8,668 nt of DNA, from assembly GCA_013375355.1 (NCBI GenBank), contig JABXJV010000173.1, forward strand, positions 1 to 8,668, written 5' to 3'. Under the pieces are notes generated by a model. It searched no databases. It saw nothing but the letters and a program-made list of their open reading frames with translations, and was not told the DNA's origin. The stretch's first letter is position 1, and each line of letters opens with the position of its first letter. Shown here in pieces: positions 1 through 4,558 of this stretch. The DNA comes from Candidatus Helarchaeota archaeon. Lineage in GTDB: Archaea; Asgardarchaeota; Lokiarchaeia; Helarchaeales; JABXJV01. A program made the translations under genes and the position numbers.

Positions 1-154
1 AACTAGGGTCATGGGTGAATTCCATCAGGTCATTATGCCAATTTCTTATATTATCAAAAGAATCTCTATTTGTAATGTCGTAAACCAATAATGCTGCATT
101 TGCTCCAGTTGCATATTTTTTTCTTAGGTCTCTAAACCGTTCTTGACGTTTTTT
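1..154 (-). pseudogene. 5'-truncated Ras/Rab-like small GTPase paralogue, running off the left edge
   Basis: Reading the minus strand from a stop at 155-157, the frame gives KK, then RQERFRDLRKKYATGANAAL, then LVYDITNRDSFDNIRNWHND and on to the window edge. This aligns almost residue for residue with residues 64-110 of the complete GTPase at 175-696, and the DNA is also clearly homologous. What is missing is everything before G3: no P-loop, no switch I and no start codon (no ATG, GTG or TTG). The break falls inside the G3 motif, where DxGGQE should stand, next to a run of eight T (149-156). I read it as the tail of a tandem duplicate left after a deletion between neighbouring paralogues. G4 and G5 may lie beyond the edge. 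It cannot bind GTP as it stands. The alternative is a single assembly or sequencing error in the T run, but that would not restore the missing 60 residues. Confidence 0.8.
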
Positions 155-174
155 TTAAATTAATATTTTTACTT

Positions 175-696
175 TTAGTAGAGGGCTTTCTCTAATAACA
201 TTTGAGCCAATTTATAAAATGCATTATTTATTTCTACATTGGTTTTTGCTGAAGTCTCAAAAAAACCAGAAGCTTGTATTTCTTTTGCCAAATCTGCCCC
301 TTCATTCATCTGAACTTGTCTTGCTTCTTCTAAATCAACTTTATTTCCAATTAAAATAAAAAAGGCATTGTCTGTAAAATTTATCAAATCTTGATGCCAT
401 TTTTTAATATTAGTAAAAGACTCTCGATTTGTGATGTCGTATACCAGTAATGCTACATTTGCTCCTTCTGCGTATTTTTTTCTTAATTCTTCAAATTTTT
501 CCTGCCCTCCTATATCAAAAATCATAAAAGAAACACTATTTCCATTTATATCAATAGTTTTTTCAAAAACATTATAACCCATAGTTGAAATATATTCATT
601 TTCAAATTTATTATTAACATATCTATCAATAATAGAGGTTTTACCCACCGCTATATTACCAAAAAGTATTAATTTAAATCTAAATGCCGGTTTCAT
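175..696 (-). CDS. Ras/Rab-like small GTPase, complete
   Basis: A 173-residue single-domain GTPase with all five G motifs: P-loop GNIAVGKT (13-20), switch I threonine T38 in YISTMG, DIGGQE (61-66) with the catalytic Gln at 65, NKVD (118-121) and ETSAK (147-151). The order and spacing are those of Rab/Ras proteins, which are expanded in Asgard archaea. Isoleucine and alanine sit where Ras has G12 and G13. There is no C-terminal cysteine box, so prenylation is not expected, and the C-terminus ends soon after the last helix. Start: ATG preceded by AGGAG eight bases upstream (705-709). The gene lies 74 bp downstream of the longin-GTPase gene on the same strand and directly upstream of a broken paralogue. 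A role as a GTP-dependent switch is sure from the family; its effector and process are unknown. Confidence 0.95.
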   Translation of the reverse strand: MKPAFRFKLILFGNIAVGKTSIIDRYVNNKFENEYISTMGYNVFEKTIDINGNSVSFMIFDIGGQEKFEELRKKYAEGANVALLVYDITNRESFTNIKKWHQDLINFTDNAFFILIGNKVDLEEARQVQMNEGADLAKEIQASGFFETSAKTNVEINNAFYKLAQMLLEKALY

Positions 697-704
697 TTTA
701 TTAT

Positions 705-709
705 CTCCT
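705..709 (-). promoter_or_regulatory. Shine-Dalgarno site of the stand-alone GTPase
   Basis: AGGAG on the minus strand, 8 bases before the ATG at 694-696. It fixes the start and shows that this gene can be translated independently of the upstream GTPase gene. Confidence 0.75.
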
Positions 710-770
710 ATTTATAATTTTTTAAAACTAATTCCTCAAGATTGTTAGGGCATATTTGGGCGATGTAATC

Positions 771-1736
771 TTAGATTTTTATTTTTCTTTTTTCAATTAT
801 ATTTTTTCCTAAAAAATTAAATATCTTGTTAATATTTTGTCCAGTTTTTGCTGAAGTTTCAAAAAATTCAAAATTGAACTTACTTGCTTTCCTTTGTCCT
901 TCTTCCAAAGAAATTTTTCTTTCACTTTCTAAGTCAACTTTATTTCCTACTAATATAAAAACACTGTCTTTTTTTCCATATTGTCGTATTTCATCTATCC
1001 ATTTTTCAACTTCTTCAAAACTTTCTAATTGTGTAACATCATAAACAACTAGGAAAGCTTGAGTATTTGGATAATACGACTTTCTAAGTTTTTTATAAGA
1101 TTTTTTTCCTGAGATGTCCCAAGCAGTAAACGAAAAAGTTGTATGTAAATTATAAGAATATGAATATTTTATTAAATCCAAACCTAAAGTTGGATTATAT
1201 TGTGGTTCAAAACTACTTTTAGAAAATTTTCGTATTATAGAAGTTTTTCCCACACCTTTATCTCCTACTATTACAATTTTATAAAAAAATCTTCTTTCGG
1301 TTTTAAGTTCTGCTTTAATTTCTTTTCTTGATAATTGAGGACTCTCGAAAATACTCAAATCTTCAAATTTAAATTCAGTATTTAAAATATCAGAGAATTG
1401 GTGAAAGGTTTTAATATGTCCATTCCAATTTTCAAGGTTTCCAAATTTTTCTAAAAATCGATTTCCAATTGTAACCATAATTTCTTTTATTTTCTCAATT
1501 TCATCCGATCGGTCACAACCGAGCACTAAAAAAATAGGACCAAAATTTTTATAAATGAATTTTTCATCCTTCAAAACCAGGTGATCAATGCCTCCCTTTC
1601 CGGTTTCCTTCACAAATAAATTAAGAGCCATAAATAAGCCAGAAATTAAACTTTCATCTATTTGTATTGTAGAGCCAAAAGTTTCATAAAATAAGTTTTC
1701 TCCGCTATTTTTAATAATCCAAATATAATTAATCAA
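771..1736 (-). CDS. longin-like domain fused to a Rab-like GTPase with altered G3 box
   Basis: A 321-residue protein in two parts. Residues 1 to about 125 show the beta-beta-helix-beta-beta-helix pattern of a longin/profilin-like fold: strands near 4-10 and 15-20, helix 27-44, strands 49-64 and 67-73, helix 77-98. Residues 150-315 are a Rab-like GTPase: P-loop GDKGVGKT (158-165), switch I T183, NKVD (265-268), ETSAK (293-297). The G3 box reads DISGKKS (207-213) instead of DxGGQE, so the catalytic Gln is Lys 211 and the first Gly is Ser. This predicts weak intrinsic hydrolysis or a GTPase that works as a sensor or scaffold. The start is TTG, two codons after an in-frame TAG, which keeps the first longin strand; a distant GGAG lies 12 bases upstream. 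It sits 47 bp after a winged-helix regulator gene. Longin domains bind GTPases in eukaryotic trafficking complexes; here the two are covalently joined. The longin call is from predicted secondary structure and is less sure than the GTPase call. Confidence 0.88.
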   Translation of the reverse strand: MINYIWIIKNSGENLFYETFGSTIQIDESLISGLFMALNLFVKETGKGGIDHLVLKDEKFIYKNFGPIFLVLGCDRSDEIEKIKEIMVTIGNRFLEKFGNLENWNGHIKTFHQFSDILNTEFKFEDLSIFESPQLSRKEIKAELKTERRFFYKIVIVGDKGVGKTSIIRKFSKSSFEPQYNPTLGLDLIKYSYSYNLHTTFSFTAWDISGKKSYKKLRKSYYPNTQAFLVVYDVTQLESFEEVEKWIDEIRQYGKKDSVFILVGNKVDLESERKISLEEGQRKASKFNFEFFETSAKTGQNINKIFNFLGKNIIEKRKIKI

Positions 1737-1783
1737 GAACTAAATATGCTCCAAATTTCTAATTCAGCTTAATTTCTTTAAAT

Positions 1784-2101
1784 TTAGTTTTCATTTGATT
1801 TTGATTGGCTAATATATTGATTTAAGATTAAGTTTAATTTTTCTAATAAAACTGCTGTTCGCTCAGTAATAAAATATTCCAAATTTCGAACGTGTTTATT
1901 TTCAACGAATCTTTTTTTTATAAAATGATTTTTTTCAAGGATATCCAGTTGTTTCTGGATTTTATTAAAAGGTTCATTCATTTTTTTAATTAAATCATTA
2001 ATCTTAAGAGGCGTATCTAATAAAAAATTGAGTACTCTAATATTATCTTCATTAGATAAAATTGAAAATATTTGATACATTATTTTTTTAGTTGGAATCA
2101 A
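1784..2101 (-). CDS. ArsR-like winged helix-turn-helix transcriptional regulator
   Basis: A 105-residue protein with a winged-helix DNA-binding layout: helices near 8-16 and 18-29 (SNEDNIRVLNFLLDTP, the usual opening of ArsR-type regulators), a helix-turn-helix at about 33-58 (LKINDLIKKM then FNKIQKQLDILEKNHFI), a wing at 61-78 and a C-terminal dimerisation-type helix at 81-97. No cysteines are present, so it is not a classic thiol metal sensor. TTG (2099-2101) is chosen because AAAGGA lies a suitable distance upstream. An ATG at 2078-2080 would give 98 residues but has no ribosome site. The gene is the first of the minus-strand run and may control itself and the two GTPase genes downstream. 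Its ligand and operator are not visible. Confidence 0.85.
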   Translation of the reverse strand: MIPTKKIMYQIFSILSNEDNIRVLNFLLDTPLKINDLIKKMNEPFNKIQKQLDILEKNHFIKKRFVENKHVRNLEYFITERTAVLLEKLNLILNQYISQSKSNEN

Positions 2102-2126
2102 TTTTTTTCCTTTTAATTTATTTTCT

Positions 2127-2136
2127 ATTTATATAT
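2127..2136 (-). promoter_or_regulatory. TATA box for the regulator-GTPase unit
   Basis: ATATATAAAT on the minus strand, about 26-35 bases before the TTG at 2101. With the archaeal spacing to a transcription start, the 5' leader would be only a few bases long. Confidence 0.5.
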
Positions 2137-2241
2137 TATGATTAAAATAATTTTTAAAAATTTCGCAATATAATTCAATTTTTTTGGGAATTTCTTAAAT
2201 TTTTTTATAAATTTTGAAATTTTTTTCATAGGAAAAAGAAA

Positions 2242-2385
2242 TTATCGAAAAATGTAAGTTATTATAAGAAATAGGATTGATTTTACTAATATAATGAGTA
2301 TGATCCACTCTTCAGTATTCGTGAAAATAATTTCTCTTGTCTGATATTTTGAATAAAAAGATTCATCCCCAACAATCTGAATTTT
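2242..2385 (-). pseudogene. possible C-terminal remnant with one membrane span
   Basis: Between a stop at 2386-2388 and one at 2242-2244 the minus strand is open for 47 codons. It encodes a polar stretch (VGDESFYSKYQTREIIFTNT) followed by WIILIILVKSILFLIITYIF, a plausible membrane segment. There is no ATG, GTG or TTG near its 5' end and no ribosome site. It reads like the tail of a membrane protein but is short enough to be chance in AT-rich DNA. Confidence 0.2.
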
Positions 2386-2497
2386 TTACTTCTTTTCAAG
2401 ATTCAACTAATGATGGATAGATACAGCATTAATAAAAATATAAGTATCAAAAAAATTAATAAATAATTTAATGATAAAAATTTTGAGATGAAAAATT

Positions 2498-2962
2498 ATG
2501 GCTGAAGAAGAAAAAGAAAGCATATTCGAGGTACTTTTAAGACCAATTAGAAAAATTTTGGGCGCTGCTGAAGGAGAAGAAGGAGAATCTCTAACAGATA
2601 GAATCAAAAAACTTCGAGAAAGCTTAGGTATAGAAAAAATAGATGAGAAAGTTAAAGCTGTAATAAAGGAACTTGAAATAGACAAACGCGTTGAAAAAAT
2701 TAAAAAAATTAGTGAAATCATTGGAATTACAGAGCAATATAATCGTCTAAAGGAATTTATAGAGCGACTTGATCTTCCCGAACAAAGAAAGAAATTAGAA
2801 GAATCTCTTGATAAAATAGGAATTAAAAGTGAACGCATCGAAAAAATTCTCGAGGATCTTAACATAAAAGAAAGACAAGAAAAACTATTAGAAATCCTTG
2901 ATGTTGCTGGCTTAAAGCAAGATTATGTAGAACTTCGTAAACTACTTGGGTTAGAAAAATAA
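2498..2962 (+). CDS. 16-residue helical-repeat protein, highly charged
   Basis: A 154-residue acidic/basic protein with no cysteine, no membrane span and no signal peptide. After an N-terminal segment (MAEEEKESIFEVLLRPIRKI, then a Gly/Glu-rich linker at 22-31), residues 34-154 split into eight units of mostly 16 residues: 34-48, 49-64, 65-80, 81-96, 97-112, 113-126, 127-142 and 143-154. Their common pattern is a helix (xxKLxExLxxL) closed by a small turn such as GI, DL, NI or GL. This is too regular and turn-rich for a long coiled coil; it suggests short stacked helices, as in a solenoid. Start: ATG with a weak GAGATG upstream. It stands alone on the plus strand with T-run terminators behind it. 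I do not recognise a named family; an adaptor or scaffold role is only inference. Confidence 0.85.
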   Translation: MAEEEKESIFEVLLRPIRKILGAAEGEEGESLTDRIKKLRESLGIEKIDEKVKAVIKELEIDKRVEKIKKISEIIGITEQYNRLKEFIERLDLPEQRKKLEESLDKIGIKSERIEKILEDLNIKERQEKLLEILDVAGLKQDYVELRKLLGLEK

Positions 2963-3034
2963 AATAAGAACGACTTTTTATTTTTAGTTAAAGAAGAAGA
3001 TTTAAAGTAAGAAGAAAGTAAAGCAACCCTAAAC

Positions 3035-3053
3035 TTTTTTCAACCTTTTTTTT
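3035..3053 (+). terminator. T-run terminator behind the repeat protein
   Basis: A T6 run (3035-3040) and a T8 run (3046-3053) about 75-90 bases after the stop at 2960-2962, as expected for archaeal T-tract termination. Confidence 0.45.
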
Positions 3054-3131
3054 ATAATGATGAAAATAAACTTTGAATAAATTAAATTTTTGCGTTTCTT
3101 TTCGACTTTCTTTACCCCAAGAGTAAGTATT

Positions 3132-3226
3132 GAAATAAATACTAGAAAAATTGAATGAATATGGTCGTCATATTTTCATGCATAACATAATAGCATCAAC
3201 ACATCTAATGGATGTTCAGACTATTG
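3132..3226 (+). repeat. 95-bp perfect inverted repeat, left copy
   Basis: Base-for-base reverse complement of 6702-6796. It begins GAAATAAATACTAG and ends CAGACTATTG, and the identity stops abruptly at both sides. All six frames are interrupted by stops, so the repeat is non-coding as it stands. No terminal inverted repeats within the unit and no target-site duplication are visible. Confidence 0.93.
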
Positions 3227-3268
3227 GGGGTTCTAACGAAGGATATGGTTCGGGATAATCCATTTTAA

Positions 3269-3445
3269 AACATAGTTCTTGTAGAACTTCATTTGTTATT
3301 GAAAAATATAACTCTTCCGCCTAATTACCAAAGTGCAGTAGATATTTATTCCAAAGCTATTGTATTAATTGAAAAAACAGATAATAAGCGAAAAATCAAA
3401 AAATATCGAAAAACTCGCGATAAAGCCATAAAAAAATTAATCTAA
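3269..3445 (+). pseudogene. C-terminal remnant of a helical (TPR-like) protein
   Basis: Between stops at 3266-3268 and 3443-3445 the plus strand encodes 58 residues, including LPPNYQSAVDIYSKAIVLIE and then a basic helix DNKRKIKKYRKTRDKAIKKL. This resembles the last TPR helix pair and basic tail of an Asgard TPR protein. The same frame also reads sensibly upstream of the TAA (GVLTKDMVRDNPF). There is no ATG; only weak TTG codons at 3293 and 3299 exist, without a ribosome site. I take it as a broken gene end next to the repeat. A short live gene cannot be excluded. Confidence 0.35.
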
Positions 3446-3519
3446 TCCTCTAAAATTCGCAATAAGGCGCACAGTATATTTCTTTAAAAACTTGAAAGAC
3501 TGACAAAATGATAACTGGG

Positions 3520-3600
3520 TGAACCCTACCCCCGATGTAAAAAATCGGAAAGTAATCGGGAGGGGATTATTATAAAAGTAGTTATCGAGGGTAGGGTTCA
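3520..3600. repeat. stem-loop element 1 (MITE-like)
   Basis: The outer arms TGAACCCTACCC (3520-3531) and GGGTAGGGTTCA (3589-3600) are exact reverse complements. The stem continues after one mismatch with CGAT/ATCG. The inside has three near-copies of ATCGG (3544, 3555, 3584) that could compete to pair with CCGAT (3532-3536). The left end ACTGGGTGAACC is nearly the same as the left end of element 2. Confidence 0.7.
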
Positions 3601-3636
3601 ATCTTTGTATATTTACAAACGGACACACATATACTG

Positions 3637-3754
3637 GTGAACCTGCACTCCTGAACGAGATGTATCAGCTATAAAGGAAAGCGTTTCCACTTAATTTATA
3701 TCAGTAGGGTTAACTCACAATAAGATTGGAGGTGTTTTGGGGGTGCAGGTTCAC
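3637..3754. repeat. stem-loop element 2 (MITE-like)
   Basis: The outer arms GTGAACCTGCAC (3637-3648) and GTGCAGGTTCAC (3743-3754) are exact reverse complements. Pairing extends inward with wobbles (TCCTG against TGGGG and beyond) to about 19 pairs. A small inner hairpin GGAAA-GCG-TTTCC sits at 3676-3688. The left end ACTGGTGAACC matches element 1, but the interiors differ. Either a non-autonomous mobile element or a structured RNA is possible. Confidence 0.7.
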
Positions 3755-3801
3755 ATAAGTTTACATTTACAATGTTATTTATGTAGGGACGGATATTTAA
3801 A

Positions 3802-3808
3802 TTTATAT
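3802..3808 (+). promoter_or_regulatory. candidate TATA box of the histone operon
   Basis: TTTATAT in an AT stretch 58-64 bases before the histone ATG, which would give a leader of roughly 35 bases. A second candidate, AAATATAAAA around 3824-3833, would place the transcription start inside the ribosome site and is therefore less attractive. Confidence 0.45.
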
Positions 3809-3850
3809 CTTCTCAAAAATATTAAATATAAAAACAACTAAATAATAATC

Positions 3851-3855
3851 AGGTG
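3851..3855 (+). promoter_or_regulatory. Shine-Dalgarno site that decides the histone start
   Basis: AGGTG, ten bases before the ATG at 3866. The same AGGTG-Y-GAATT sequence precedes the next gene (4092-4100), so the ATG is preferred over the TTG two codons upstream at 3860. Confidence 0.75.
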
Positions 3856-3865
3856 CGAATTGGAA

Positions 3866-4087
3866 ATGGCAAAGAAAAGATATTTCGCGTGGAGCCCTTT
3901 ACGAAAAGTTATGGGCGATTCTGGGGCAAAGATTGTTTCAAGAGATGCAATAGCACATTTAATTTTATGGTTAGAAGAAAAAGCAATCAGAATCACTAGA
4001 AGAGCTCGTGTATTGGCTAAACATTCTAGAAGAAAGAAAATTACAAAAGGTGACATAACTCTCGCAATAAAAGGCTATTATAAATAG
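3866..4087 (+). CDS. archaeal histone
   Basis: A 73-residue histone-fold protein of the HMf type. It shows the short first helix (SPLRKVMGDSGA), the long central helix after IVSRDAI, and the RRKKITKGDITLAI stretch that corresponds to GRKTIKAEDIELAV in HMf histones, with the conserved Arg-x-x-x-Thr-x-x-Asp arrangement. The N-terminus MAKKRYFAW is slightly longer than in HMf and basic but is not a long tail. It wraps DNA as a dimer or polymer in the nucleoid. The ATG is chosen by the AGGTG site; an in-frame TTG upstream would add two residues. The gene opens a compact plus-strand unit: the EEEKK protein follows after 18 bp with a copy of the same ribosome site. Confidence 0.95.
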   Translation: MAKKRYFAWSPLRKVMGDSGAKIVSRDAIAHLILWLEEKAIRITRRARVLAKHSRRKKITKGDITLAIKGYYK

Positions 4088-4091
4088 TCAA

Positions 4092-4096
4092 AGGTG
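4092..4096 (+). promoter_or_regulatory. Shine-Dalgarno site of the EEEKK microprotein
   Basis: AGGTG nine bases before the ATG at 4106, in a context (AGGTGTGAATT) nearly identical to the histone's AGGTGCGAATT. This is the main reason to believe that the low-complexity frame is translated. Confidence 0.75.
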
Positions 4097-4105
4097 TGAA
4101 TTAAA

Positions 4106-4207
4106 ATGGCAGAAGAAGAGAAGAAAGAAGAAGAAAAGAAAGAAGAAGAGAAGAAAGAAGAAGAAAAGAAGGAAGAAGAGAAGAAAGAAGAAGAAAAAAA
4201 AGAATAA
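4106..4207 (+). CDS. 33-residue protein made of six perfect EEEKK repeats
   Basis: After Met-Ala the protein is exactly (EEEKK)6 followed by one Glu, then TAA. Glu and Lys at i to i+3/i+4 spacing favour a stable single alpha-helix rather than a globular fold. With 19 Glu against 12 Lys it is acidic overall. The codons alternate in a 30-base pattern (the third Glu codon is GAG, then GAA), so the DNA is also a minisatellite and an unbroken purine run from 4111 to 4204. The gene starts 18 bp after the histone stop and carries the same ribosome site, so co-expression is likely. An acidic helix beside a histone could act as a histone chaperone-like or charge-buffering partner; that is inference. 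The alternative is an expanded repeat tract with no selected product. Confidence 0.7.
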   Translation: MAEEEKKEEEKKEEEKKEEEKKEEEKKEEEKKE

Positions 4208-4233
4208 GGAAGGAATTTCCAGTTAGGATTTAA

Positions 4234-4392
4234 TTGGTAAGTAGGAAAGAAAAAAGCGAGTCCCTATATATCAAATATAGAAAAGCTGGCAAATCGGTCG
4301 AAGAAGCGTATCGAATTGTAAAAGCAATGTTTCCTGATTTTACTATGGATAAAGTCAGATATTTGGAAAAATGGATGAATGAAAAGTACTAA
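4234..4392 (+). CDS. 52-residue helical protein, HTH-like, third gene of the histone unit
   Basis: Starting at TTG right after an in-frame TAA (4231-4233), with AGGA five bases upstream, the frame gives 52 residues: a basic N-terminus (VSRKEKSESLYIKYRKAGKS) and two predicted helices, VEEAYRIVKAMF and TMDKVRYLEKWMNEKY, joined by PDF. The helix-turn-helix-like layout and basic charge suggest a small DNA-binding protein, but no family is recognised. The MFP tripeptide recalls CUE domains, yet the third helix and the di-leucine are absent. It lies 26 bp after the EEEKK gene and before a T8 run, so the three genes probably form one short transcript. Residue use is that of a real protein and unlike a random AT-rich frame. 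Confidence 0.6.
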   Translation: MVSRKEKSESLYIKYRKAGKSVEEAYRIVKAMFPDFTMDKVRYLEKWMNEKY

Positions 4393-4422
4393 AAAGTAGC
4401 AGAATAGCCATAAATTCAATCC

Positions 4423-4430
4423 TTTTTTTT
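4423..4430 (+). terminator. T8 terminator of the histone unit
   Basis: Eight T residues 31 bases after the stop of the 52-residue gene, where base composition changes abruptly to a more GC-rich stretch. Confidence 0.5.
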
Positions 4431-4434
4431 ACCT

Positions 4435-4534
4435 CCGCGCAAATAACATATTGGGACATGGTCGCGGTTCTATTTTTTCAAATCCTTCTAAAACAACCCT
4501 TCTCATTCCCTTCTTCATACTGCATCCATGTCCC
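4435..4534. other. locally GC-richer stretch with nested inverted repeats; possible structured RNA or short minus-strand gene
   Basis: GGGACATGG (4453-4461) and CCATGTCCC (4526-4534) are exact reverse complements 64 bases apart, and CCGCG (4435-4439) can pair with CGCGG (4463-4467). On the minus strand, an ATG at 4516-4518 opens 29 codons (MKKGMRRVVLEGFEKIEPRP, then CPNMLFARR) ending at 4429; the frame also extends upstream to a TTG with GHGC before it. There is no Shine-Dalgarno. The segment stands out from the AT-rich surroundings. I cannot decide between a structured RNA, a tiny gene, or a remnant of foreign DNA. Confidence 0.35.
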
Positions 4535-4548
4535 GCCAAAATAAAACT

Positions 4549-4553
4549 AGGAG
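4549..4553 (+). promoter_or_regulatory. Shine-Dalgarno site of the two-span membrane protein
   Basis: AGGAG five bases before the ATG at 4559. Confidence 0.75.
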
Positions 4554-4558
4554 ATTGA

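Larger units (their letters stand above)
2102..2497. other. 396-bp divergent intergenic gap
   Basis: Very AT-rich. It holds the TATA box of the minus-strand regulator near its left end and a TATA-like AAAATATAAG around 2436-2445 for the plus-strand repeat protein. A 47-codon open stretch on the minus strand is listed separately. No RNA gene or clear repeat is seen. Confidence 0.6.
2963..3865. other. 903-bp gap without an intact gene
   Basis: It contains, in order: T-run terminators, the left copy of the 95-bp inverted repeat (3132-3226), a decayed gene end (3269-3445), two tandem stem-loop elements (3520-3600 and 3637-3754), and the histone promoter and ribosome site. The gap is built from remnants and repeats and has no intact coding sequence. 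Confidence 0.7.

Noticed and set aside
826..1044. 72-codon plus-strand frame
   Set aside because: Lies wholly inside the GTPase part of the longin-GTPase gene on the other strand; Ser/Phe-rich as expected for a shadow frame.
2407..2865. 152-codon minus-strand frame
   Set aside because: Antisense shadow of the 16-residue repeat protein; Ser/Ile/Phe-rich without any motif, while the plus frame has clear repeats.
3589..3604. GGTTCAATC near element 1 as the T-arm of a tRNA
   Set aside because: No acceptor stem, anticodon arm or D-arm can be built around it; the bases are part of the 12-bp terminal stem.
3437..3628. 63-codon minus-strand frame
   Set aside because: Spans stem-loop element 1 and has no motif or ribosome site.
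3838..4056. 72-codon minus-strand frame
   Set aside because: Antisense shadow of the histone gene.
4234..4392. CUE ubiquitin-binding domain in the 52-residue protein
   Set aside because: MFP is present, but the third helix with the di-leucine is missing and the protein ends too early.
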